Of a stretch of DNA of 64,000 bases, positions 36,085 to 43,757 are shown in pieces. The stretch is from NCBI GenBank assembly GCA_050043265.1, contig JBHJIR010000004.1, positions 1-64,000 on the forward strand, read 5' to 3'. Position numbers and translations under genes: made by a program. The stretch is from Pelagibius sp050043265. GTDB lineage: Bacteria; Pseudomonadota; Alphaproteobacteria; Kiloniellales; Kiloniellaceae. Numbering within the stretch: position 1 is the stretch's first letter; each line of letters begins with the position of its first letter. The notes under the pieces were generated by a model. That model had not been told where the DNA came from, made no database searches, and saw only the letters and a list, made by a program, of their open reading frames with translations.

Positions 36085-36270
36085 GCCCCCTATATAGCGC
36101 AGCCGGCGGGCGCGCTCACGCCCTAAGCGGCAGTTTTTTGGGTCTGCTGCCGCCCTCCCGCCAGGACCCGCCCGGGTCTGGCCTGATGGGGCTTGACCGG
36201 GGCGGGCTTGACCGGAACCGGTCGGCGGCCTTTCATGCGGCCTTCCGCTCTTGCCACAGGATTTCCCTCC
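36085..36270. promoter_or_regulatory. Divergent promoter region with 12-bp direct repeats
   Basis: 186 bases between the divergent helicase and deacylase genes. GGGCTTGACCGG occurs twice, at 36189-36200 and 36204-36215 (15-base period), and overlaps TTGACC, a -35-like sequence. No clear -10 was identified. Confidence 0.4.
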
Positions 36271-37410
36271 ATGCCCGCGCGCCGCGACCGCCTGCCCCTC
36301 CTGACCGTCAGCCCGGGCACCGCCCGCCATTTGCCCGTGCACCGCTTCGGCACCCCGGGCGCCCGCCCCAAGATCTACATCCAGGCCGCCCTGCATGCCG
36401 ACGAAACCCCCGGCCTGCTGGTGCAACACCACCTCTACAGCCTGCTGGAGGAGGCCGACCGCGCGGGTCGGATCGCCGGCGAGGTCATCCTGGTGCCCTA
36501 CGCCAACCCCATCGGCCTGTCGCAGTATTCCAACGGCATCCACCTGGGCCGCTACGAGCAGGGCGGCGGCGGCAATTTCAACCGCAACTGGCCGGATCTG
36601 GCCGCCGGCGTCTCCGAGGCGGTGGAAGACAAGCTGAGCGAGGACGAGGCCGGCAACGTCGCCGTCATCCGCGGCGCCATGCGGGCACACCTGGAGGAGC
36701 AGCAACCGGCCAGCGAACTGCAATCCCTGCGCCTGGCGCTGGCCACCCTGGCCTGCGATGCCGACGTGGTGCTGGACCTGCATTGCGACGACCAGGCGCT
36801 GCTGCACCTCTACCTCGTACCGGCCAACTGGCCCGACGGCGCCGCGCTGGCCGCCGACCTGGGCTGCCGCGCGGTCATGCTGGCCGAGGATTCGGGCGGC
36901 GGCTCCTTCGACGAGGTGTTCTCGACACCCTGGACGCGGCTGGCCGCGCGCTTTCCGCAATACCCGATCCCCACCGCCTGTCTTTCCGGCACGGTCGAGC
37001 TGCGCGGGCGCTCCGACGTCGACGATGCCCTGGCCATGGCCGATGCCCAGGCACTGTTCAACAGCCTCATGCGCTTCGGCGCGGTGGCCGGCGACCCGCC
37101 GCCGGTGCCGGCGGCGCTCTGCGAGGCAACCCGGCTTGACGCCACCGACACGGTGCGCAGCCCCGTCGCCGGCGTGATCGCCTACGCGGTGGAACTGGGC
37201 CAGCAGGTACAGGCGGGCGACGTCATCGCCTGGGTGGTCGACCCTACCGAGACGCCTGAGAAAGCACGCACCGCCATCACCACCGCCACCGACGGCCTGG
37301 TGCTGACCCTCTGCGCCCACCGCTACCTGCGCCCGGGCATGGTGCTGGCCAAGGTGGTCGGCACGGCGCCCCTGCCCAGCCGCCAGGGCCCCTACCTGCT
37401 GGAAGACTGA
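36271..37410 (+). CDS. Succinylglutamate desuccinylase/aspartoacylase-family deacylase
   Basis: Zinc-dependent carboxypeptidase-like deacylase (AstE/AspA group, M14-related). 379 residues from ATG 36271. Metal motifs: first His and Glu in QAALHADETPG (H-x-x-E), second His in DVVLDLHCDD. PYANPIGLSQ and NFNRNWPDL are typical family segments. The C-terminal 90 residues hold a lipoyl-like beta domain (VRSPVAGVIAYAVELGQQVQAGDVIAWV) found in ectoine/N-acyl amino acid deacylase relatives. No arginine catabolism genes are adjacent, so AstE function should not be assumed; it may deacylate N-acyl amino acids. Confidence 0.88.
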   Translation: MPARRDRLPLLTVSPGTARHLPVHRFGTPGARPKIYIQAALHADETPGLLVQHHLYSLLEEADRAGRIAGEVILVPYANPIGLSQYSNGIHLGRYEQGGGGNFNRNWPDLAAGVSEAVEDKLSEDEAGNVAVIRGAMRAHLEEQQPASELQSLRLALATLACDADVVLDLHCDDQALLHLYLVPANWPDGAALAADLGCRAVMLAEDSGGGSFDEVFSTPWTRLAARFPQYPIPTACLSGTVELRGRSDVDDALAMADAQALFNSLMRFGAVAGDPPPVPAALCEATRLDATDTVRSPVAGVIAYAVELGQQVQAGDVIAWVVDPTETPEKARTAITTATDGLVLTLCAHRYLRPGMVLAKVVGTAPLPSRQGPYLLED

Positions 37411-37550
37411 CCGGTAGACTTCATTGCGCTTCACGTTTGCGGGACCGGGCCAAAAGGCTACTGGACCCGACGGTCCTGCGTGCTACATCGGACTCAGCGA
37501 TAAAGTTAAGCAAAACGAGGGGGAGACGCCGCAACAGCAAGGAGAGCGGC

Positions 37551-38603
37551 ATGGCGAAGCAGGATTTGGCCCCGGCAGGGGCCCGTAGTCTGGTCCGGTA
37601 TTCCTTACAGCAGTCGCTTGCAGCGTTGATTGTCGGCCTGCTTGCGCTGGCCCTGGCGGTGCCGCCGGCAGCGGCCCAAGCGACGGCGCCCCAGGCGGCG
37701 GCGACCAATCCGCTGAACGCGGTGGTCGGCGTGCGTGCCAAGGTGCCGCCCTCGGCGCGCACCGCCCAGACGCGGGGCGCCGAGCGCGAAGGCGGCGGCG
37801 GGGTGATCGGTGCCGACGGCCTGGTGCTGACCATCGGCTATCTCATCATGGAAGCGGTCGAGACCGAAATCGTCGAGCGCGACGGCGCCGTCGTGCCGGC
37901 CGAGGTGGTGGCCTACGACTACGACACCGGTTTCGGCCTGCTGCGGCCCCTGGGCACACTGCGGGCAACGCCCATCGAGCTGGGCGACTCCACCGACCTG
38001 CCGGAGAAGACCCGCGTGCTGGTCGCCGGCCCCGACGGACCGAGCCCGGCCGTGGTGGTGTCGCGCCGGGAGTTCGCCGGCTACTGGGAATACCTGCTGC
38101 CCGACGCCATCTTCACCTCGCCGCCCTACCGCAGCTTCGGCGGCGCTGCCCTGATCGGGGCCGACGGGCGGCTGCTCGGCATCGGCTCGCTGATCGTCGC
38201 CGACGCCGCCAACCCGGGTGAAACCCTGCCGGGCAACATGTTCGTGCCGATCTCCGCCTTGACGCCGATCATGGAGAACCTGCTGCGCGAAGGCCGCTCG
38301 GCCCGCTCGGCGCGGCCCTGGCTCGGCCTCTATACCCAAGAGCTGCGCGGCCACGTCTTCATCAACCGTGTCGCCCCCGGCGGCCCGGCGGAACGGGCCG
38401 GTGTGCCGGCCAACGCCGTCGTCATGGCGGTCGGCGGGCGCAGCGTTTCAAATCTGGCGGAGTTTTACCGTGCGGTCTGGGCGCTGGGCGACGCCGGCGT
38501 GCAGGTGCCGCTGACCCTGTTGGACAGCAGCCTGGGCGCCCGCGAGGTGGTGGTCACCTCCGGCGACCGCTACGACTACCTGCAGCTTGATCCAACCTAC
38601 TGA
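37551..38603 (+). CDS. DegP-like S1C pseudoprotease with PDZ domain
   Basis: 350 residues from ATG 37551 (AAGGAGAG upstream). Signal peptide or membrane anchor at residues 15-43 (ALIVGLLALALAVPPAAAQA), trypsin-like domain about 75-245, PDZ domain about 255-330 (LGLYTQELRGHVFINRVAPGGPAERAG). The domain aligns with DegP/HtrA, but the catalytic triad is missing: the His site reads LTIGYLI (Tyr97), the Asp site DTGFGLL (Gly127), and the Ser site RSFGGAAL (Phe196). It is therefore predicted to be a non-proteolytic periplasmic binding or chaperone-like protein. Annotation as an active serine protease would be wrong. Confidence 0.85.
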   Translation: MAKQDLAPAGARSLVRYSLQQSLAALIVGLLALALAVPPAAAQATAPQAAATNPLNAVVGVRAKVPPSARTAQTRGAEREGGGGVIGADGLVLTIGYLIMEAVETEIVERDGAVVPAEVVAYDYDTGFGLLRPLGTLRATPIELGDSTDLPEKTRVLVAGPDGPSPAVVVSRREFAGYWEYLLPDAIFTSPPYRSFGGAALIGADGRLLGIGSLIVADAANPGETLPGNMFVPISALTPIMENLLREGRSARSARPWLGLYTQELRGHVFINRVAPGGPAERAGVPANAVVMAVGGRSVSNLAEFYRAVWALGDAGVQVPLTLLDSSLGAREVVVTSGDRYDYLQLDPTY

Positions 38604-38833
38604 GGGCCCAGCGTATTCAGGGCCCGGCCTGGTGAGGGCCCAACCTGATGAGGGCGGCCCGAAACACGGGGGGCGGCCCGGAAAATAAGGCGCCAGCCAG
38701 AGGGTCACGAAACTGGCTGGCGCCTCGACGACCGTCGCCACTTCCGACGCCTGCAGGCGATGGCCTGCAGCCGACGGCCGGGGCGACTGCCCTCCCCGAA
38801 AGGGTCTGCCGATATCGATCGGCGTGGTTCCGC
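38604..38833. other. Gap with repeats between convergent genes
   Basis: 230 bases. Immediately after the pseudoprotease, GGGCCC-containing units (TGAGGGCCCAGC, TCAGGGCCCGGC, TGAGGGCCCAAC, TGAGGGCGGCCC) recur four times between 38601 and 38660. A strong hairpin at 38689-38724 follows. No gene is seen. Confidence 0.5.
38689..38724 (-). terminator. 12-bp perfect hairpin, terminator of the XRE gene
   Basis: GGCGCCAGCCAG (38689-38700) and CTGGCTGGCGCC (38713-38724) enclose a 12-base loop. On the minus strand the stem is followed by TTATTTTC, so it best serves the minus-strand regulator gene; it may also stop readthrough from the left. Confidence 0.75.
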
Positions 38834-39031
38834 CTAATTCGGTTGCTTGAAGAACTCGGTCACCGGCAGACCAAGCACCTCCGACAGTTGGTACAGCCGT
38901 CCGGCTGGCATAGGATCCTTGCCGGCCTCGTACTTTTCCATCTGCTCGCAACTCACACCCAGCATCCCGGCCAGGTCTCGGCGGCTCAAATTCATCTCAA
39001 GGCGGGCGTTGGCGATACATTTGCCGATCAT
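38834..39031 (-). CDS. Small XRE-family HTH regulator
   Basis: 65 residues from ATG 39031; a GTG at 39100 would add 23 residues with no HTH similarity. It is a bare Cro/CI-type HTH: IGKCIANARLEMNLSRRDLA, recognition region LGVSCEQMEKYEAGKD, and PMPAGRLYQLSEVLGLPVTEFF. The ribosome binding site is poor, so the start is uncertain. Divergent from the LysR-type gene across an AT-richer region with dyads. Such small single-domain repressors often control the adjacent gene or themselves. Confidence 0.82.
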   Translation of the reverse strand: MIGKCIANARLEMNLSRRDLAGMLGVSCEQMEKYEAGKDPMPAGRLYQLSEVLGLPVTEFFKQPN

Positions 39032-39283
39032 CACAACCGAGCCTGTCTTTTCCACAACACCCTTCCCAAGAAACCATGTTTCCTGGAATAGAAATCCCAC
39101 AAAACTAGAAGGTGAATCAATTGGCCATCTACGTACCTATGGAGGTAAAACGATGGACCTGTACGGTGCAGGGATTCCGTTATTTGGATAGACTGAATTC
39201 CATTAATGGAAGAAATTTGTTCCATATATATGACGACCACCTGCTAGGCTCCCTGCTGCGATGACCAACCCGGAAGGACAAAC
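39032..39283. other. AT-richer divergent promoter region
   Basis: 252 bases that are clearly richer in A+T than the rest of the window. It carries three phased TTCCAT/ATGGAA half-sites (39198-39225) followed by TATATAT, a likely promoter core, and a GGAAGGA ribosome binding site (39272-39278) for the LysR-type gene. Confidence 0.6.
39198..39225. promoter_or_regulatory. Three alternating TTCCAT half-sites (operator candidate)
   Basis: TTCCATTAATGGAA (39198-39211) is a perfect 14-bp palindrome. Its right half ATGGAA (39206-39211) also pairs with TTCCAT (39220-39225) across an 8-base spacer, giving two overlapping dyads. It lies 59 bases before the LysR-type start and upstream of the XRE gene; either regulator could bind here. 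Confidence 0.65.
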
Positions 39284-40189
39284 TTGAAGCCCTTGAACGA
39301 ACGCGCAGCGATGCCGCAAGGAACGCCTCCCTCGACCCTTTTCGATATCCTGAAATCCTTCACGACCCTGGGGCACACGCTCAATCTCAGCGAGACGGTC
39401 GAGCGCCTCAACGTGACGCGCCAGACCGTGCGCCGACACATCAACGCGCTGGAGGACATCAAGGGCAGCAAGCTCTTCAAGCTGCACAATCGAAGTTATG
39501 CGCTGACGGACGCCGGGGTGCAGTGCCTTGCCGAAGCCGATGACATCCTGAGACAAACCGAAGCCTGGCTGCAGAACCGGACCGTTCTGCTGAAATGCGA
39601 AGGGGTGAGCGAGCGCATCGTGCATACCGATGCCGAGGGCTACAGCTTCCATGCCCAGCAGCAGCATCTCAGCCGCCTCTGGGTGGACGCCCCCCTTCTG
39701 CTGCGCCGCGGATTCGAGGCCTGGTCGCAGGCCGAACTGCAGCTCGAACACCCGACCATGGAGCGGATCAAGGCCTACCGGCTGGTCTACCGCCGCCTGC
39801 AGGACAGCTGGCTGTGCGTCGAGGTCGGCGAGAAATCGTCCTATGCGACGTGGCTGGGGTGGGAGTGGGCCAAGAGTGCCGTCGGCCGCTTTTCCAAGGA
39901 CGATCCCGTCGGCACCGATTTCGACACCTTCATGTCGCGGTCCTACCTCGACGTCTTTGCCGCCGGGGCCGCGCGCCTGGATCATATCGCCGGCAACATC
40001 CCGCGCACCCGCAACGGTCCGCCGGTTCCCGTGCGCTTTCAACGGCTGCTGCTGGGCTGTCAGTTCCCCGATGGCGAACCGGCCCTGGTGCTGTTCGTGG
40101 CCCGCACCAACAACGTCGAAATTACCGGCCTTCCGGCGGCTGAAATACCGGAAATGGCACCCGATCTGTTAATGGAAGACGACGTTTAG
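39284..40189 (+). CDS. LysR-type HTH regulator with atypical (PAS-like) C-terminus
   Basis: 301 residues from TTG 39284, chosen because GGAAGGA lies 5 bases upstream; ATG 39311 is an alternative. The N-terminal winged HTH is LysR-like (LFDILKSFTTLGHTLNLSETVERLNVTRQTVRRHINALED, then GSKLFKLHNRSYALTDAG) with the usual long helix after it. The remaining part lacks the normal LysR substrate-binding repeats; the segment from about 190 to 290 (DTFMSRSYLDVFAAGA then PRTRNGPPVPVRFQRLLLG and ALVLFVART) looks more like a PAS-type sensory domain seen in alphaproteobacteria. The GNAT-like gene follows on the same strand. Confidence 0.75.
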   Translation: MKPLNERAAMPQGTPPSTLFDILKSFTTLGHTLNLSETVERLNVTRQTVRRHINALEDIKGSKLFKLHNRSYALTDAGVQCLAEADDILRQTEAWLQNRTVLLKCEGVSERIVHTDAEGYSFHAQQQHLSRLWVDAPLLLRRGFEAWSQAELQLEHPTMERIKAYRLVYRRLQDSWLCVEVGEKSSYATWLGWEWAKSAVGRFSKDDPVGTDFDTFMSRSYLDVFAAGAARLDHIAGNIPRTRNGPPVPVRFQRLLLGCQFPDGEPALVLFVARTNNVEITGLPAAEIPEMAPDLLMEDDV

Positions 40190-40242
40190 CCTAAGGTAGC
40201 GGGAAAAAAGTCCGACATTCGGCGCAAATCCCGCGGATTCTA

Positions 40243-40272
40243 TTAGCCACCATTGCAAGATTTTCTGGCTAA
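40243..40272. promoter_or_regulatory. TTAGCCA-N16-TGGCTAA dyad upstream of the GNAT-like gene
   Basis: TTAGCCA (40243-40249) and TGGCTAA (40266-40272) form a perfect 7-bp inverted repeat spaced by 16 bases, ending 38 bases before the ATG at 40311. The geometry fits binding by a dimeric regulator, with the upstream LysR-type protein as the obvious candidate. Confidence 0.6.
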
Positions 40273-40310
40273 CCTCTGCCGTTGTTCAACCCACGGCATA
40301 GGAGAGTGCA

Positions 40311-41078
40311 ATGCCAGCCAACGATTATTTCACCCATTCCCGGTACATCGGGTGCATCGAGCAGATTGCCGAACGCCACGGCATCACCCTGGAGGTGGGC
40401 GGCGACTTCGACAACTTCCGCCGGCTTCGCGAAAGCCAGCCGGACCGGCCGCCGATCTCACCGATCTTCGACAGCGCCGTGAGCGACCTCCACAACGGCA
40501 ACGCCTTTTGGATCAAGGGCACCGCCGACGACGGCGAACTGGTCCATCTGCAGGCCGTACGCCTGCAGCAGTTGGGGGACCTCAGCCTGGCTGAGCATCT
40601 CCACGGAGACCGGCTGGCCTACGCGCCGCCCGGCGTCGAGGTCGACCCCGACCGTTCCTGCTTCTCCGCCGCCCAGGCCTCGCGGCAGATCACCGGTAAG
40701 GTCTGCTATCACGGCGAACTGTGGCTGAAGGGCGGGCCCGGCGGCTTTCGCGGCCACGGCCTGACCTGTGCGTTGCCGCGCCTCGCCCTGGCCCTGGCCT
40801 ATATGGCGTGGTCGCCGGATTTCATGTTCGGCCTGGTGCACCCGCTGGCCGCCTGCAAGGGACTTGCCGCGCGGGAAGGCTATATGCACCTGGAGCCGCG
40901 CGGTGTGCTGTGGCAGCACCCCGACGCATCGGAGGTTTTCGAAGAGTGGCTGGTGTGGATGAGCCGGATGGACCTGGAGTACCTGCTGCAGGTCACGCCC
41001 ATGGCGCTCTATGAACAGCTCGAAGGCAAACGCAAGGGCAGTGCGACGCTGAGCACCAGAACGCAGGTCGCCGCCTGA
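40311..41078 (+). CDS. Uncharacterised protein, GNAT-acyltransferase-like
   Basis: 255 residues, ATG with GGAG upstream. Not assigned to a named family. Residues about 60-95 (AFWIKGTADDGELVHLQAVRLQ) resemble the first GNAT strands, and ELWLKGGPGGFRGHGLTCALPRLALALAY near residue 145 resembles GNAT motif A with an R-G-x-G-L acyl-CoA loop. GLVHPLAACKGLAAREGY matches the motif-B region with the closing aromatic. There is no signal peptide or membrane segment. Expression from a dyad-bearing promoter next to a LysR/PAS-like regulator suggests a regulated acyl transfer reaction; substrate unknown. Confidence 0.7.
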   Translation: MPANDYFTHSRYIGCIEQIAERHGITLEVGGDFDNFRRLRESQPDRPPISPIFDSAVSDLHNGNAFWIKGTADDGELVHLQAVRLQQLGDLSLAEHLHGDRLAYAPPGVEVDPDRSCFSAAQASRQITGKVCYHGELWLKGGPGGFRGHGLTCALPRLALALAYMAWSPDFMFGLVHPLAACKGLAAREGYMHLEPRGVLWQHPDASEVFEEWLVWMSRMDLEYLLQVTPMALYEQLEGKRKGSATLSTRTQVAA

Positions 41079-41133
41079 TACCGGCAGACAGGGGGCCGGC
41101 GGCCGGGGGGACCGGCCCTACCGGCGCGCCCGG

Positions 41134-42942
41134 TTACGGCCGGTTAAAACGGCTGCGCGATGATGCCTCGCCGCGTTCCTCGGCGCGGGCCTGGTTCAGC
41201 GCGCGCTGATAGGCCAGCATCACCTCGTGTTCGTGCACCAGGCCACGCATGACCATGTCCTTTTTGTCGGTCACCACCGGGATGTGCGGCTCGCCGGTCA
41301 GGTTGAAGACCTTCACCGCGGCCTCAAGGTGGTCGCCGAAAAAAAACAAAACAGGCACACTGCGCGCCACGATGGCGGCGATCAGCTCGGAATCATGGCT
41401 GGTGTCGAAGGCGGCCTCGTGCAGGTCGGCATAGGTGATGACGCCGCACAGCGCGCCGTCGCCATCGACCACGAAGAGTTCGCCCCAGGGTGCCGCCTGC
41501 AGCTTCAGGCGGACCTGGGCGATCGGCGTGTCGGGCGTCACCGCCGAATAGCGGTAGTCCATCACGGAGGACACCTTGACCCGCCGCATCAGCCCGGTCT
41601 GGTGGCCGCCGCGGATGGAAACGCCGCGGCGCTCCAGCTGCCAGGTGAAGAACGAGCGCTTATGGACCTGCTGGGTGATCACGCTGGCCAGCACCGTGGC
41701 CAGCATCACGGCGATGGTCAGTTCGTAGTCGCTGGTCATCTCGAAGATCATCAGGATGGTCGACATCGGCGCGCCGAGCACCGCGCCGGCCACCGCCCCC
41801 ATGCCGATGATGGTGTAGGCGCCATGGCCGGAAGACAGCTCCGGGAAGGCATGGGTGGCGAGCACCCCGTAGGCGCCGCCGACCATCGCGCCGATGAACA
41901 GCGAGGGCGAGAACACGCCACCGGCAAAGCCGCCGCCGACGCAGATTGCCGTCGCCGCCGTCTTGGCAACGATCAGCGCCAGCAACAGCCACAGGGTATA
42001 GCTGTCGGACAGTGCCGCGTTGGTCGCCTCGTAGCCGACGCCCAGCACCTGCGGAAAAGCCAGCGCGATGATCCCGACCAGCAGGCCGGCGACGGCCGGA
42101 CGCGACCAGGCCGGCAGCCTCAGCTTGGCGACGGTGTCCTCGGTGAACATGATGGACCACATGAAGAGGATCGCCGACAGCGCCGACACCAGCCCCAGGA
42201 TGGCAAAGGCGGGAAACTCCCAGAACGAGACGATCGTCCAGTTCTCCGGCAGGACAAAGGCCGGGAAGTCGCCATAGCGGGCGCGGCTGATCAGGGTGCC
42301 GGTCACCGAAGCGATGACGATGGGCGCGAAGGCCGACAGCGCATAGTGGCCGACCACCACCTCCAGCGCGAAGAAAGAGCCGGCGATCGGCGCGTTGAAC
42401 GATGCGGCCACACCGGCCGCCACGCCGCAGCCGAGCAGCGTGCGCGCCAGCACACGGCCGAGGTGCAGGCGCTTGGCAAGCCAGGAGCCGAGCGAAGCGC
42501 CGAGGTGGACCACCGGCCCTTCACGGCCGACCGAGGCGCCGACGCCGATCGAAGCAGCGCTGGCCAGGGCGGCACGGATGCCGACGGTCAGCGACATGCG
42601 GGCATCGTGCAGCGCCGAGGCTTCGATGACGTGGGCCACAGACTGAGGCCGGCCGCCGGGCATCAGGTATTGGATGAACAAACCGATCAGCAGGCCGCCG
42701 GCCGCCGGTGCCAGGACCAGCTGCCACCACGGCAGTTCGCTAGCCAGGGAAGCGACCTTCTCGTTGCTGAAACCATAGGCCAGCCACTGGAAACCGCCGA
42801 TGGCATCGCGGAAGGCGATGGCGGCACCGCCCGCCGCCGCGCCGATCACCACCGCCAGGATCGACAGCACCACCTGATCGTTGCGCCGGAAGCGCAGCAG
42901 CGAGACCCAGAGCCGCCGCTTGAGGGCGCGCGTCCGGATCAT
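41134..42942 (-). CDS. CLC-family chloride transporter with CBS domains
   Basis: 602 residues: ten or more membrane segments (about 25-440) and two C-terminal CBS domains (about 465-590, VSSVMDYRYSAVTPDTPIAQV and VPVLFFFGDHLEAAVKVF). Selectivity motifs: GREGPVVHLGASLGSWL (gating Glu) and GGGFAGGVFSPSLFIGAM. The GSGIP-type motif is altered to SVAHVIEAS. In FNAPIAGSFFALEVVV the position matching the E. coli ClcA internal proton glutamate (E203) is Val, as in channel-type CLCs, so it may conduct chloride without proton exchange. Single gene, minus strand. Confidence 0.92.
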   Translation of the reverse strand: MIRTRALKRRLWVSLLRFRRNDQVVLSILAVVIGAAAGGAAIAFRDAIGGFQWLAYGFSNEKVASLASELPWWQLVLAPAAGGLLIGLFIQYLMPGGRPQSVAHVIEASALHDARMSLTVGIRAALASAASIGVGASVGREGPVVHLGASLGSWLAKRLHLGRVLARTLLGCGVAAGVAASFNAPIAGSFFALEVVVGHYALSAFAPIVIASVTGTLISRARYGDFPAFVLPENWTIVSFWEFPAFAILGLVSALSAILFMWSIMFTEDTVAKLRLPAWSRPAVAGLLVGIIALAFPQVLGVGYEATNAALSDSYTLWLLLALIVAKTAATAICVGGGFAGGVFSPSLFIGAMVGGAYGVLATHAFPELSSGHGAYTIIGMGAVAGAVLGAPMSTILMIFEMTSDYELTIAVMLATVLASVITQQVHKRSFFTWQLERRGVSIRGGHQTGLMRRVKVSSVMDYRYSAVTPDTPIAQVRLKLQAAPWGELFVVDGDGALCGVITYADLHEAAFDTSHDSELIAAIVARSVPVLFFFGDHLEAAVKVFNLTGEPHIPVVTDKKDMVMRGLVHEHEVMLAYQRALNQARAEERGEASSRSRFNRP

Positions 42943-43037
42943 GCCGGGCCGCTTTCAAACCTGCCGGTGCCCTCCGGCGCGCAGCGCCGGCCGGCGGAAA
43001 GGGCGGGGAATCGCATCACAGATCCAACGGTCACAAA

Positions 43038-43063
43038 GTCTTCTATCGGGGTCTTCTATCGGG
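43038..43063. repeat. 13-bp perfect tandem duplication upstream of clc
   Basis: GTCTTCTATCGGG occurs twice in direct tandem (43038-43050, 43051-43063), followed by GTTGCCGG (43065-43072) pairing with CCGGCAAC (43091-43098). This lies in the 215-base gap between the pentapeptide gene and the CLC gene, where the clc promoter is expected. Confidence 0.65.
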
Positions 43064-43157
43064 TGTTGCCGGCGCGCCGCCGGAAACGACCCGGCAACTG
43101 CATAGCTGGACACTATAGACAAGAACCCGGCTGCAAGTCCTTAACGGTAACGCCGGA

Positions 43158-43676
43158 TCAGTTGCAGCGGCCAATGGAACCCTCGGCACAGACCCGCTTG
43201 CCGTCGGTCCAGGTGGCACCGCTGAGGTCGGCGCGCGTGAGGTCGGCACCGCCGAGCTTCGCCCCGGTCAGGTCGGCACCGCGCAGGTTGGCTTCGAAGA
43301 GGCGCGCGCGCCGCAGGTCGGCAGTGGCCAGATCCGCCTGTGCGAGGTGGGCCTTGGTCATGTCGGCCTCGCGCAGATCGGTCTGCGAGAACTTGGCGCC
43401 GGTCAGCACGGCGTTGACGAACTTGGCCCGGAAGGCCGTTGCTTCGGTGAAGTTGGTACCGCTGAGGTCCGCCCGGTAGAAGCTGACGTCGCGCAGTTCG
43501 GCGCCGGTCAGGTCCGCGTTCTTGAACTCCAGGCGGTCGAATACGCAGCGCCGCCAGTTGACGCCCGGATCGGGCGGATCGGTGCAATCGGCCAGGGCAT
43601 CGGAAACCGGAATCAGGACCGTCACCAGCAGGACGAGCAGGGACAGGATGGGCAGCCGGGGACGCACGGGGTTCAT
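43158..43676 (-). CDS. Exported pentapeptide-repeat protein
   Basis: 172 residues from ATG 43676 (six more codons are open upstream). Signal peptide at 1-30 (ILSLLVLLVTVLIP then DALAD). The mature part is a right-handed quadrilateral helix of A(D/N)LxX repeats: FKNADLTGAELRDVSF, ADLSGTNFTEA, ADLATADLRRARLFEANLRGADLTGAKLGGADLTRADLSGA, about 20 repeats. Cys pairs at both ends (DCTDPP, RRCVFD; RVCAEGSIGRC) could form caps with disulfides. Function of periplasmic pentapeptide proteins is mostly unknown. Confidence 0.9.
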   Translation of the reverse strand: MNPVRPRLPILSLLVLLVTVLIPVSDALADCTDPPDPGVNWRRCVFDRLEFKNADLTGAELRDVSFYRADLSGTNFTEATAFRAKFVNAVLTGAKFSQTDLREADMTKAHLAQADLATADLRRARLFEANLRGADLTGAKLGGADLTRADLSGATWTDGKRVCAEGSIGRCN

Positions 43677-43757
43677 AGCCCTAAGCATCCCCATCGCGGA
43701 GGCCGGGGCAACGGAAAATTCGTCGCAGGACAGGCGACGGGGCGCTGGCGCGGCCGA

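Noticed and set aside
36271..37410. Naming the deacylase astE
   Set aside because: No other arginine succinyltransferase pathway gene is adjacent, and the C-terminal lipoyl-like domain fits the broader AspA/ectoine deacylase relatives.
36085..37434. 450-codon upstream extension of the helicase frame
   Set aside because: It is the antisense shadow of the deacylase gene; helicase homology starts just after ATG 36084.
41227..43479. 750-codon open frame on the plus strand opposite clc
   Set aside because: Composition is Arg/His/Gln/Gly-rich without motifs, while the minus strand encodes a complete CLC transporter.
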